This document shows positions 39,948 through 48,657 of a stretch of 64,000 nt of DNA, piece by piece. The stretch covers positions 4,715 through 68,714 of the forward strand of contig JBGVOL010000026.1 of the NCBI GenBank assembly GCA_045126475.1. The letters are read 5' to 3'. Source of the stretch: SVEL01 sp045126475 (GTDB taxonomy: Bacteria > Bacillota > Clostridia > Lachnospirales > Lachnospiraceae). The stretch's first letter is position 1; each line of letters opens with the position of its first letter. The position numbers were made by a program, and so were the translations under genes. Under the pieces are notes generated by a model. It worked only from the letters and a program-made list of their open reading frames with translations. It was not told where the DNA came from and did not search any database.

Positions 39948-41525
39948 ATGGAGAAAGCACAAAAGGATTATGAAAAAGAAGAAGACAGAAGAAAAGATTT
40001 GAGGGTATTGGCTGTTTTAATTCCCATTATTGTGGTCATACTCTTTGGGTTATGGCTGTTTAGAGATTGTGAGAAGAGCGTGGAGAAATCATATGAGGGA
40101 GTATTGATAAATGCAGATGGTTCATATGAGCAAAATATTATTGCAACAGTAGAAGGAACAATTACATACGAGTCCATGTTTTCATATGATATTGTTTCAT
40201 ACAATTTAGGTATTAAGCTTAAGGACAATTCTGACAGAGTTCTGCTTGATATATATAGTAAAGCAAGCGATATCAAAAGTTCTGATTCTTTGTTTGGTTC
40301 TGACTATTCGTTTGGTTCTGATGATGCAGTATTGTCGGAATTTATTCAGGATGGTGAAAAGTACACGGCCAATTTTGTTGGTTCAATGACTACGGATGAT
40401 GAACTTAGCCATATTGTCTTAGAATTAGATGATGGCAGAAAGTTCATGGCCCCGGCAAAAACTCTTGAAGAAGCAAGTTTGCTTGCTGGTTGTTCAAATG
40501 ATAATTCACCACAGGAGGAAAAACTTAAGCCTGTGTTATCAGTTAGTTCTGAAGAATATGACGTCAGCAGTAAATTGTGGAGAAAAAAATCAGACGGAAC
40601 CTATTATTATGTGGATGGTGCAAAACTTTGTGAAGTTCAGTTAAATGATTTTCATTCATCATTTGAAGATGAAAACGGTACAAATGAGCTGAGTTTCAAA
40701 TGGTGTGAAGTAGACGGTGTGATATATACATACACAGACGATGCAATGCCTGTGGACTTTAGCGTTAAGAATATAGACGGCAACACGGAAGCAGTAGTTC
40801 TTGAAAAGACAATAAGACAGGAAGGGATAAAAATTGCCGGACTTTGTAATCTTAAGGAAAATAAGATAGAACAACTCTTTGGGGGTGCATTGTCGGAGTA
40901 TGTAACAGTCGATGGCATTGATGTTTCAAAGGATTTAAGCACCGCCATATTTACTATAAAGGAGCCATACAGCACTGTATTTTATGACGGAAAAGAGTTA
41001 ATTAATCCGGCAGAAATATATAACAAAACAGATGCAGACAGAATAGGTGCTCATTTTTCGGATAATGATATTCTCATTTTTTGCACTTATTTTAAAGATG
41101 ACGATGTGAGAAAACCGGAAGTTTCTGCATATGTATATAATCCTGAGAATAAGACTGTACAAAAGGTTTTGGAAGAGACAAAGGCGTATTCGGAAGCGGA
41201 GCAGCCTGACGGACTTGTGATTGAGAGTAAGTATGGATACTACTATAAGGATAAAATGCTTTGCTTTGTTGATATACTTAATGACAAGGATACAGCCACG
41301 GAAATCAGCATTGATGATGTCTACAGCGTAAAGCAGGTTGGTGATGCATTGTTCGGAGTGGTATTAAAGGACGGCAGCACGGCGCTGGTGGAGGCTTCGA
41401 CAGGAAAGGCGGTTTATAAGTCTCAGAAAACCACGGGTTATACTTCGGGACTTGAACTGTATTGTTCTGATGGTGTGTTATATGCCGGAATATGGGTTGA
41501 TGGAGAGTATCTGATATTTAACTGA
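39948..41525 (+). CDS. Membrane-anchored protein of unknown function, 525 aa
   Basis: A charged cytoplasmic N-terminus (MEKAQKDYEKEEDRRKD), one membrane segment (about 20-38: VLAVLIPIIVVILFGLWLF) and a large extracellular beta-rich domain of about 480 aa with repeated DG and YY motifs. The later half looks like irregular propeller blades (DGTYYYVDG, YGYYYKDKMLCFVDI, DGVLYAGIWVDGEY). No lipobox. It interrupts holB and ricT, which are normally adjacent, so it is probably a lineage-specific insertion in the cluster. GGAGGGG precedes the ATG. I do not recognise the family. Confidence 0.75.
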   Translation: MEKAQKDYEKEEDRRKDLRVLAVLIPIIVVILFGLWLFRDCEKSVEKSYEGVLINADGSYEQNIIATVEGTITYESMFSYDIVSYNLGIKLKDNSDRVLLDIYSKASDIKSSDSLFGSDYSFGSDDAVLSEFIQDGEKYTANFVGSMTTDDELSHIVLELDDGRKFMAPAKTLEEASLLAGCSNDNSPQEEKLKPVLSVSSEEYDVSSKLWRKKSDGTYYYVDGAKLCEVQLNDFHSSFEDENGTNELSFKWCEVDGVIYTYTDDAMPVDFSVKNIDGNTEAVVLEKTIRQEGIKIAGLCNLKENKIEQLFGGALSEYVTVDGIDVSKDLSTAIFTIKEPYSTVFYDGKELINPAEIYNKTDADRIGAHFSDNDILIFCTYFKDDDVRKPEVSAYVYNPENKTVQKVLEETKAYSEAEQPDGLVIESKYGYYYKDKMLCFVDILNDKDTATEISIDDVYSVKQVGDALFGVVLKDGSTALVEASTGKAVYKSQKTTGYTSGLELYCSDGVLYAGIWVDGEYLIFN

Positions 41526-41620
41526 TATCTTGTTTAAAATAGTAGTGGAAATATATATCATTTTTGTGTTATTATATCATTATGTATGCAAAATTTTTAT
41601 GAAACCAATAAGGAGCAGAA

Positions 41621-42526
41621 ATGATAAAGGTAATAGGAGTTAGATTCAGACGTACAGGTAAGATATATTATTTTGATCCTACAGATTTAAATATAGAGAC
41701 CGGCCAGCATGTAATTGTGGAGACAGCAAGAGGTGTAGAGTACGGTGATGTTGTTCTTGGGGTCAGAGAGGTAGAGGAGGACAAGGTTATCCAGCCTCTT
41801 AAGCCGGTTATTCGTGTTGCCACAGAAGAGGATGATAGGATTGACGCAGGCAACAGAGAGAAAGAGAAGAAGGCATTTCAGATATGTCTTGAGAAGATAC
41901 AGAAGCATGGACTTGACATGAAGCTTATAGATACAGAGTACACTTTTGACAACAACAAAGTACTCTTTTACTTTACTGCCGACGGCAGAATCGATTTCAG
42001 AGAGCTTGTAAAGGATTTGGCAGCAGTATTTAAGATTCGTATAGAGCTTAGACAGATTGGTGTAAGGGATGAGACAAAGGTACTTGGAGGCATCGGTATA
42101 TGCGGAAGACCACTGTGTTGCAGTACATATCTTTCAGAGTTTGCGCCTGTATCCATAAAGATGGCAAAGGAGCAGAACCTGTCACTGAATCCAATCAAGA
42201 TTTCAGGTGTGTGCGGAAGACTTATGTGCTGTCTGAAAAATGAGGAAGAGACATATGAGTACCTCAATTCAAGATTGCCGGAAGTGGGCGACTTCGTCAA
42301 TACTTTCGACGGTTTCAGAGGCGAGGTGTGCAGTGTCAACGTGCTTCGTCAGCTTGTGAAGATTATCGTAGAAGTTGGTGACGAGAAGGAAATCAAAGAG
42401 TATAAAGTCGATGAGCTGAAATTTAAGCCTAGAAAGAGAAGAGAGAAGTTTAATGTCAATGACGATGAACTTAAGGCTCTCGAGGCATTAGAGAGACAGG
42501 AAGGAAAGTCGAAGTTTGATGACTAA
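41621..42526 (+). CDS. ricT: RicT/YaaT, PSP1-domain protein
   Basis: 301 aa. The PSP1 domain (VIGVRFRRTGKIYYFDP, VETARGVEYGDVV) is followed by the cysteine-rich motif GGIGICGRPLCCSTYL and SGVCGRLMCCLKNE, which supplies cluster ligands. In Bacillus, RicT forms the RicAFT complex with RicA and RicF, carries Fe-S clusters, and is needed for RNase Y-dependent RNA maturation, sporulation and competence. The next gene begins inside its last codons. Confidence 0.94.
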   Translation: MIKVIGVRFRRTGKIYYFDPTDLNIETGQHVIVETARGVEYGDVVLGVREVEEDKVIQPLKPVIRVATEEDDRIDAGNREKEKKAFQICLEKIQKHGLDMKLIDTEYTFDNNKVLFYFTADGRIDFRELVKDLAAVFKIRIELRQIGVRDETKVLGGIGICGRPLCCSTYLSEFAPVSIKMAKEQNLSLNPIKISGVCGRLMCCLKNEEETYEYLNSRLPEVGDFVNTFDGFRGEVCSVNVLRQLVKIIVEVGDEKEIKEYKVDELKFKPRKRREKFNVNDDELKALEALERQEGKSKFDD

Positions 42527-43274
42527 TTTGTTGCCGGGAGAGCGCATTGATGATTTACAGCGCAAAGGATACAAGATAATTCAAAATCAGGAAAAATTCT
42601 GCTTTGGAATGGACGCTGTTCTTTTAAGCAGCTTTGCCGCCGCTACCATTAAGCCCGGTGACAGAGTACTTGACCTTGGTACAGGTACGGGCATAATACC
42701 GATACTTCTGGAAGCAAAGACAGAGGGAGAGCATTTTACAGGCCTGGAGATACAGCCGGAAAGTGCCGACATGGCAAGGAGAAGCGTTATATTAAATAAC
42801 CTTGAGAAGAAGATAGATATCGCAGAGGGCGACATAAAGAGGGCATCGGAGATATTCGGCAAGGGAACCATGAATGTGGTTACAACCAATCCTCCATATA
42901 TGAATGACCTTCACGGCATAAAGAATCCTGATATGCCAAAGGCAATAGCACGCCATGAGGTATTATGTACCCTTGAGGATGTTGTGAGGGAGGCATCGGC
43001 AGTGTTAAAGCAGAACGGCAGGATGTACATGGTTCACAGACCACACAGACTGGTGGAAATCATAGGTATGATGACAAAGTATAAGTTAGAGCCCAAGCGC
43101 ATCAGATTTGTCCATCCGTATAAGGACAAAGAGGCCAACATGGTGCTTATAGAGGCACTTAAGGGCGGAAAATCCATGGTGAAAGTGGAGGAGCCGCTTA
43201 TAGTCTACAAGGATATAAATGTATATACGGAGGAGCTTTTAGCACTCTATGGAAATGATGTGAGCTGCGAATAG
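42519..43274 (+). CDS. tRNA1(Val) N6-adenine methyltransferase-like (TrmN6/YabB)
   Basis: 251 aa class I SAM-dependent methyltransferase. Motif I is LDLGTGTGIIPILL and the adenine-N6 motif IV is TTNPPYMN. An N-terminal FCFGMDAVLLSSF segment is typical of the YabB/TrmN6 group, thought to modify tRNA. ATG 42519 overlaps the ricT stop by 8 nt, with GGAAGG upstream. This order, ricT then yabB then rsmI, is conserved in Firmicutes. The substrate is inferred from family. Confidence 0.9.
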   Translation: MTNLLPGERIDDLQRKGYKIIQNQEKFCFGMDAVLLSSFAAATIKPGDRVLDLGTGTGIIPILLEAKTEGEHFTGLEIQPESADMARRSVILNNLEKKIDIAEGDIKRASEIFGKGTMNVVTTNPPYMNDLHGIKNPDMPKAIARHEVLCTLEDVVREASAVLKQNGRMYMVHRPHRLVEIIGMMTKYKLEPKRIRFVHPYKDKEANMVLIEALKGGKSMVKVEEPLIVYKDINVYTEELLALYGNDVSCE

Positions 43275-43307
43275 CAGCTCTTTTCTTAGATTGAAAAGGA
43301 GAAGCAT

Positions 43308-44150
43308 ATGGCAGGAAAGTTATATTTGTGCGCTACGCCCATAGGAAATCTTGAGGACATAACTTTCAGAGTATTAAGAACACTGAAGGAAGTTGATTTG
43401 ATAGGCGCGGAAGATACAAGACACAGCATAAAGCTGCTCAATTATTTTGATATAAAGACACCGATGACAAGTTACCATGAGTACAACAAGGTAGATAAAG
43501 CAAAATATCTTGTAAGCGAGATGCTTGCAGGAAAAAATATAGCACTGATTACAGATGCAGGGACACCGGGAATATCAGACCCAGGCGAGGAGCTTGTAAG
43601 ACAGTGCTTTGAGGCGGGTATTGAGGTATCGTCCGTTCCGGGACCGGCAGCGTGCATCACGGCACTTACCATGTCAGGACAGCCTACAAGAAGATTTGCT
43701 TTTGAGGCATTTCTTCCGGCAGATAAGAAGGAAAGGGCACTTGTTCTTGAAGAACTTAAGGAAGAGACAAGAACCATTATAATATATGAGGCGCCACATC
43801 ATCTTCTAAAGACACTGCAGGAGCTTTATGAGGTTCTCGGAGACAGGAGTATTACACTGTGCAAGGAACTGACAAAGATGCATGAAAATGCAGAGAAATC
43901 AACGATTGGAGCACTTATTGAAAAGTATGAGGCCGTTGAACCGAAGGGTGAGCACGTACTTGTAATTGCAGGAAAAACCTTCAAAGAAAAGAAAGATGAA
44001 AGTATTCTGTCATTTATGGAGATGACAGTAGATGAACATATGGAGATGTACCTGTCTCAGGGAATGGACAAGAAAGAGGCAATGAAAGCAGTGGCGAAGG
44101 ACAGGGGCGTATCCAAGAGGGATATCTATGATGCGTTGCTTGGAAAGTAG
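43308..44150 (+). CDS. rsmI: 16S rRNA (cytidine-1402-2'-O)-methyltransferase RsmI
   Basis: 280 aa tetrapyrrole-methylase fold: LYLCATPIGNLEDITFR, AEDTRHSIKLLNYF, ALITDAGTPGISDPG, VPGPAACITALTMSG and the KELTKMHE segment are hallmarks. It methylates C1402 in the ribosomal decoding centre together with RsmH. AAAGGAG site 6 nt before the ATG. Last gene of the conserved cluster. Confidence 0.96.
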   Translation: MAGKLYLCATPIGNLEDITFRVLRTLKEVDLIGAEDTRHSIKLLNYFDIKTPMTSYHEYNKVDKAKYLVSEMLAGKNIALITDAGTPGISDPGEELVRQCFEAGIEVSSVPGPAACITALTMSGQPTRRFAFEAFLPADKKERALVLEELKEETRTIIIYEAPHHLLKTLQELYEVLGDRSITLCKELTKMHENAEKSTIGALIEKYEAVEPKGEHVLVIAGKTFKEKKDESILSFMEMTVDEHMEMYLSQGMDKKEAMKAVAKDRGVSKRDIYDALLGK

Positions 44151-44204
44151 AATATTCATACAGGATTAGATTTTAGAAATACAAAATAAGAAAGAAGATT
44201 TTGC

Positions 44205-45185
44205 ATGGGAAACAGAACTGATAAACCAAAACAAACAGCAAAGCAGTTGGTTGCCAAGATGAAAAATGAGAAAGGTATTAATTTTAAATATACTACTGAA
44301 ACTGAGGCAGAAAATTATTTGGCAAATGTTAATAACTACCTCAGAACGGCTGCATATCGAAAAAATTACCAGAAGTATAAAAAAGGTATTAACAGTGGGA
44401 AGTATATAGGTTTAGATTTTGCATACTTGCAGGAATTATCAACAATTGATATGCATTTTCGTTTTATTGTTTCTAAAATGTGTTTAGACATTGAACATGA
44501 CTTGAAAGTTAAAATGCTAAAGGATATCGAAGGGGACATGTCTACAGACGGTTATGACATTGTGAAAAATTTTTTAGCAAAAAACCCATATATTGTTGGT
44601 AAACTTGAAGCCAATAGTGCTTCACCTTTTACAAGCGATTTAATTTATAAGTATTTTACTATAGATAGCATATATAATACGGTAAAGCAGAAAAATGAAA
44701 ATAAAATTGCTGCATATGATGATTGTCCTGCGTGGGTCTTATTAGAGATGCTTACATTTGGAGATTTCATTAAATTTTATGAATTTTATTATTCTACGAG
44801 AAAATTTTCCAAATTATCAACACCTGTTATAAATTTGGTCAAAAGTCTTAGAAATGGAGCAGCACATAATAATTGTATTTTATCTGATTTGGAACATGGT
44901 ACGTCACGAGCACCGAGTGAAATTAGTCAGGAAATTTCAAAAATTAAGTCCATCAATTCAAATCAGCGTCAAAAGAAATTATCTTGCAGACCAATGTTGG
45001 AATTTATTTGCTTACTATATGTATACAGATTAGTTGTATCAGATAAAGTGAAATATCATAGAGTAAAAGAACTAAAGGATTTGTTTTTTATACGAATGCA
45101 TGAAAAGAGTGGGTTCTTTAAAAATAATGAATTAATCAGGAGCAATTATGAATTTGCATGTAAAGTTATCTCAGCTTTTTTCTAA
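44205..45185 (+). CDS. Abi-family protein, AbiF/AbiD-like (HEPN RNase candidate)
   Basis: 326 aa. Abi_2-type architecture: an N-terminal TKQLVAKMKNEKGI-like region (residues 11-25), YLRTAAYRKNY near residue 45, and the acidic-basic helix IDMHFRFIVSKMCLDIEHDLKV. The R-x4-H motif RNGAAH (Arg216 to His221) is in the position of the HEPN nuclease motif. Such proteins abort phage growth, and AbiF relatives have been reported with adjacent structured non-coding RNAs and as relatives of Cas13. A matching small-RNA gene lies 82 bp downstream. AT content is higher than in neighbours, suggesting acquisition. RNase activity is inferred. Confidence 0.85.
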   Translation: MGNRTDKPKQTAKQLVAKMKNEKGINFKYTTETEAENYLANVNNYLRTAAYRKNYQKYKKGINSGKYIGLDFAYLQELSTIDMHFRFIVSKMCLDIEHDLKVKMLKDIEGDMSTDGYDIVKNFLAKNPYIVGKLEANSASPFTSDLIYKYFTIDSIYNTVKQKNENKIAAYDDCPAWVLLEMLTFGDFIKFYEFYYSTRKFSKLSTPVINLVKSLRNGAAHNNCILSDLEHGTSRAPSEISQEISKIKSINSNQRQKKLSCRPMLEFICLLYVYRLVVSDKVKYHRVKELKDLFFIRMHEKSGFFKNNELIRSNYEFACKVISAFF

Positions 45186-45231
45186 TAATTACATATGCAA
45201 TTATTTGGAAAGTCGTTTTTGGATTAAAATA

Positions 45232-45260
45232 TTGACAAAGCGATGAAAAGCGCATATAAT
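45232..45260 (+). promoter_or_regulatory. Consensus promoter of the small RNA next to the Abi gene
   Basis: TTGACA (45232-45237), exactly 17 bp, TATAAT (45255-45260). Both boxes are perfect. No protein gene follows on this strand for several kilobases. Confidence 0.85.
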
Positions 45261-45266
45261 GACTGC

Positions 45267-45330
45267 AGAATCATAAAAACCGATGTGTTTTTGTAAGGAC
45301 GGCGTTGCGACGGCGTTCTATTTTTTTATA
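45267..45330 (+). ncRNA. Candidate Abi-associated small RNA, about 60 nt
   Basis: Downstream of a perfect promoter the sequence folds a first hairpin AAAAAC-CGATGT-GTTTTT (hexaloop). A second hairpin has a 6-bp base (AGGACG with CGTTCT), a G-G mismatch, and CGT-TGCG-ACG at the tip, then CTAT7. The second hairpin and U-run make an intrinsic terminator, so the product is a stand-alone RNA of roughly 60 nt. The GACGGCGTT motif occurs twice in tandem. Position after an AbiF-like gene suggests an RNA partner or antitoxin. No coding ORF is present. An orphan leader of a lost gene is the alternative. Confidence 0.6.
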
Positions 45331-45379
45331 AATAAGTGAAAACTTTATTTGAAACAGATACTATCTACGCAGAATAATA

Positions 45380-45418
45380 GGAGCCCGAAAAACGAATAAA
45401 TGCTGTTTTTCAGGCTCC
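45380..45418 (-). terminator. Terminator after marR and the 50-aa gene
   Basis: The arms GGAGCCCGAAAAAC and GTTTTTCAGGCTCC (one mismatch or wobble) lie 4 bp beyond the small ORF stop. U-tracts are modest on both sides, so it may serve both strands. Confidence 0.65.
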
Positions 45419-45421
45419 ATT

Positions 45422-45574
45422 TTATTCCATATCAATATGCTTTTCAATATATTCTTCACATCTTCTCTGGGAAGCTTTCATCTCATCAGTCATCATCTCA
45501 TCGGGAATCTTGACTTCACCAAGCTCTGCGAGAACATTTTCCAAATCTTCCAGGTTAATTAAATTGTTATCCAT
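45422..45574 (-). CDS. Small acidic protein, 50 aa
   Basis: MDNNLINLEDLENVLAELGE followed by a helical acidic stretch ending EEYIEKHIDME. The AGGAGG site is 6 nt upstream. It lies 20 bp after marR on the same strand and just before a terminator, so it is very likely translated as part of a two-gene unit. No family recognised. An accessory factor of the MarR regulator is a guess from position only. Confidence 0.65.
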   Translation of the reverse strand: MDNNLINLEDLENVLAELGEVKIPDEMMTDEMKASQRRCEEYIEKHIDME

Positions 45575-45593
45575 ATCTCATCCTCCTATATGT

Positions 45594-46046
45594 TTACTTT
45601 TGCCATTTCTTAAAGAAATGTACAAGATTTTCAAGTGATTTTACAAGTACGCTGACCTCATCACCATTAAGACCGTCGATGGTAGCTTTAACCATTTCTC
45701 TGTGGAATTCAGCGTGGTGGTTATATGCCTTGCGCCCCTTATTGCTTAAGGATATATATACCACTCGCCGGTCTTTGTCACTTCGTATCCTGTTCACGTA
45801 CCCCTTTTTAACAAGGTTGTTGATAGCTATGGTGAGAGTTCCGACGGTGACTGACAGTTCCTTTGCCACAGATGACATATTTTTCGGTTCATCAATGCCG
45901 ATGGCTTCAATGATGTGCATATCATTATTGCTGATGTCTTTAAATTCATCAGTAATGATAGCCTTCTCTTCAATATGCATAATATCATTAAAAAGCTTTA
46001 CAAGTACTTTGTTAAAAGTATCGTAAATGTTGTTGTCTGATTTCAT
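45594..46046 (-). CDS. MarR-family transcriptional regulator
   Basis: 150 aa winged-helix repressor: NDMHIIEAIG, then the HTH NMSSVAKELSVTVGTLTIAINNLVKKGYVNRIRSDKDRR (read in two halves) and the wing VVYISLSNKG. The N-terminal sequence resembles FabT-like members that control fatty acid synthesis genes, but no fab genes are nearby, so the regulon is unknown. It starts 29 bp beyond the end of spmA and could share its transcript. Followed by the 50-aa ORF. Confidence 0.9.
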   Translation of the reverse strand: MKSDNNIYDTFNKVLVKLFNDIMHIEEKAIITDEFKDISNNDMHIIEAIGIDEPKNMSSVAKELSVTVGTLTIAINNLVKKGYVNRIRSDKDRRVVYISLSNKGRKAYNHHAEFHREMVKATIDGLNGDEVSVLVKSLENLVHFFKKWQK

Positions 46047-46075
46047 CTATGCCTCCTATGGCCATGGTAATATAT

Positions 46076-46672
46076 TTATTTTACCACCTTTTTATTTTTT
46101 AATCCAGTGGATTTTAGTTTACAGTAAATAATGGCAACAAAGGTGCTTGTAAAAGTTGCAATGATTGCAGGAAAAACGATGGATGAAGGATTGGCACTGC
46201 CGTATTGGGTTCTGTACGCAATCATGTTTACAGGTATCAACTGGAGTGAAGAAATATTTATGACGAGAAAAGTACACATGGCATTGCTGGCTGTCTTTGA
46301 ATTATTATTAAGTTTTGACAGTTCCTCCATGGCTTTGAGACCGGCGGGGGTAGCAGCCCAGCCGAGACCGAATATATTTGCAATGATATTTGTCGTTATG
46401 TAGTGTGTGGCAATATGATCCATTGGAACATCAGGAAAGAGAAAACGTATGAGTGGTGAGAGAAACTTTGAGGCACCTGATATAATACCTGTCTCCTCGG
46501 CGATTTTCATAAGCCCTGTCCACATACTTATGACGCCAAGTAAGGTTATGCACAGTGACACGGCTTCCCTTGCAGACTCCAGAGCACCGTTTCCCACAGC
46601 GGATATGTTTCCGGTCAGGGCACCATAGCATACACCCACAAGAATCATTCCTGCCCATAAATAATTAAGCAT
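46076..46672 (-). CDS. spmA: Spore maturation protein A-like (nucleoside-recognition domain)
   Basis: 198 aa membrane protein with about five hydrophobic segments: the gate-like LCITLLGVISMWTGLMKIAEETG and the conserved THYITTNIIANIFGLGWAATPAGLKAM. In Bacillus, SpmA and SpmB are needed for proper spore core dehydration. No spmB is adjacent here (in Bacillus they are neighbours), so the partner must be elsewhere or fused. The start codon lies in the arm of a 16-bp inverted repeat (46666-46714). Supports a sporulating host. Confidence 0.9.
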   Translation of the reverse strand: MLNYLWAGMILVGVCYGALTGNISAVGNGALESAREAVSLCITLLGVISMWTGLMKIAEETGIISGASKFLSPLIRFLFPDVPMDHIATHYITTNIIANIFGLGWAATPAGLKAMEELSKLNNNSKTASNAMCTFLVINISSLQLIPVNMIAYRTQYGSANPSSIVFPAIIATFTSTFVAIIYCKLKSTGLKNKKVVK

Positions 46673-46714
46673 ATATTACACCTGAATTTACAGTGTTAGT
46701 GTAATATATGCTTA
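46666..46714. promoter_or_regulatory. 16-bp inverted repeat over the spmA start
   Basis: TAAGCATATATTACAC (46666-46681) and GTGTAATATATGCTTA (46699-46714) are perfect inverted copies separated by 17 bp. On the minus strand the ATG of spmA and the weak AGGTG site fall in or beside the second arm, so the folded RNA would hide the start. It has no U-tract. It could also be a protein-binding dyad. Confidence 0.7.
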
Positions 46715-46727
46715 CAATGTTAAAATG

Positions 46728-48494
46728 TTACTGTTCCTTTATCCACATATACATTCTGTCAAGGATAATGTCAAAATAGGTAGGACCTGTTTCAAGAATA
46801 AATCTGTGAAATTCCTTTATGTCAAAATCACTTTTCAGCAAACGGGCAGCTTCGGAACAGAGCTCCTGGATTTCAAGGCGTCCGAAGTAGTACTGCAGAT
46901 ATGTGGCAGGATCATTGATAAAGGTTTCATAAAGCATACTTGCGTGGGATGTGGCAATGCCGTATTTGGAAATAAAATTTTTTACATCATCAAGCTGCCA
47001 GCCCTCATAATTAACACCGATATCAATTCTTGAATACAATGCGAACCCGAAAGAATCGTCGATGGCAAGCGCCTCGCCAACAGTTTCATCAAGACCGCTC
47101 CACTTATATGAATAGTGCTCAACATATTTTGCCCATCCCTCCGAGTAGCCGTTGAACTGCATAAGAGTGCGGACCGGATGTGGACTTAGACTTAAAAAGT
47201 AATTGTTCTGATACATATGTCCCGGAACACCTTCATGGGCAAGGGTCGGAAATAAGTCCATGCCCGCGTATTCCTCACTGCCGTTTACATATATTATATT
47301 TCTCCTGTAGTTGTCATAGGGCGGAAGAATGTAGTATGCAGGATTAGACGAGCTTTCCATTGATTTGGCAACATATTTAAGGGTGTAATCGGTACATGCA
47401 GGTTCAGGGAAATCATCAAGAATGGCACTCATCTGATACGATATAATTTCATCCGGTTCTGAATAAATATATTCAAGTTCGCCTGTCATCCGGTTAAGTA
47501 TATCGGGGTCTGATTTTAGGAGCTTTCTCATGCGGTTAAGACAGTCATATATATCTGTCTCAACAATTGCTATAAGCTCGTCAAGAGTTTTGGAAGAACC
47601 GGTGTAGAGTCTCACAAGGTCCTCGTAATATTCCTTACCTCCGTCATATTGACACAGACCGCCGTCCACTGTTCTTGAACCCTTTAAATCTTTTAAAGTG
47701 TCTATAATGTTTTGGATTGCAGGAATAAAGTTATCCACGGCAAGCTGACGGATTTGAGTTTTATAGTTTTCCTTTTCATCTGCCGAAAGGAAATCGCATT
47801 TATCGATTGTATCGCAAATAACCGGCAAAAAAGCAGGCTCCGATGCAGATAAAATATCCTCGCACTGGGAAACAGCTTCGTCCATGGAAGTATCAGTGAG
47901 GGCATAACCCTTTCCGGCACGCCATCTTTCATATTCCAAAATGCTGTTTACATAGTCATCGCAGGTGCTTAATACCGTCAGATAGTTCTTTATATCGTCC
48001 TCATCATATATGGCGTACTCCGACAATATAAGAGGGAGTTGGAACTGTATACCTGATGCCGGCGACAGGGATTCGCTAAAGTAATAATATTTATCAATTG
48101 TTTCGCTGTTTTCAAGATATGTTTTGAGAGTGTCATATGTCAACTGCTGTTCATAAGTGAGTGCACTGTAATCATAAGACAATAAATCGTTATACAGTTC
48201 CCTGTCCTCATCGACGGCCGAAGCAAATGCTTCTGCAGAGTAATCGCCCCAGATACTCTCATATTCTGTTATGCCAAAGTCCTCAGGATGAACAAGGTCA
48301 AAATGTGTTGATACCATACTGTATGACATTGAGTCAACATATGTTTCCGTAAGAAAGTCATTGAAACTTTTTTGAATAGCTTTTGTTTCGTTGTTATTAG
48401 GACTGTCAGGACTGTTGTTATGACATCCCGAAAGAAGGAGTGATGCCGACAGTACAAGTGCGGTAAGCCTTGTTAAAAGATTTTTTCTTTGCAT
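46728..48494 (-). CDS. DUF885-family lipoprotein, probable zinc metallopeptidase
   Basis: 588 aa. Signal peptide and lipobox LLLSGC (Cys24), so it is exported and lipid-anchored. The zinc-site-like HEGVPGHMYQ (HExxxGH form) occurs about two-thirds through, followed by EGWAKYVEHYSY, the usual DUF885 pair. Family members are thought to be M32/M2-like peptidases, with activity rarely tested. Divergent from the large secreted-protein gene at 48658. Over-length compared with the core domain only by its N-terminal helical region. Confidence 0.9.
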   Translation of the reverse strand: MQRKNLLTRLTALVLSASLLLSGCHNNSPDSPNNNETKAIQKSFNDFLTETYVDSMSYSMVSTHFDLVHPEDFGITEYESIWGDYSAEAFASAVDEDRELYNDLLSYDYSALTYEQQLTYDTLKTYLENSETIDKYYYFSESLSPASGIQFQLPLILSEYAIYDEDDIKNYLTVLSTCDDYVNSILEYERWRAGKGYALTDTSMDEAVSQCEDILSASEPAFLPVICDTIDKCDFLSADEKENYKTQIRQLAVDNFIPAIQNIIDTLKDLKGSRTVDGGLCQYDGGKEYYEDLVRLYTGSSKTLDELIAIVETDIYDCLNRMRKLLKSDPDILNRMTGELEYIYSEPDEIISYQMSAILDDFPEPACTDYTLKYVAKSMESSSNPAYYILPPYDNYRRNIIYVNGSEEYAGMDLFPTLAHEGVPGHMYQNNYFLSLSPHPVRTLMQFNGYSEGWAKYVEHYSYKWSGLDETVGEALAIDDSFGFALYSRIDIGVNYEGWQLDDVKNFISKYGIATSHASMLYETFINDPATYLQYYFGRLEIQELCSEAARLLKSDFDIKEFHRFILETGPTYFDIILDRMYMWIKEQ

Positions 48495-48657
48495 TTCAAA
48501 TTCCTTTCCGTGTTATGAATGTATATATTTACAATGGTACAAATTGCATCATATTTTATGAACAGTTTACAACAGGTTCATTTTATGATATGCTTTTTTT
48601 ATTGAATTAATGCGAGTTATGTGATTGCCCATTCTTACGGAGAGAGAAAGGGGCAGA

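Noticed and set aside
45232..45330. Leader RNA of an ordinary downstream gene
   Set aside because: The next sense-strand protein genes are kilobases away (all nearer genes are on the other strand) and the element ends in its own U7 terminator. A decayed leader remains a residual possibility.
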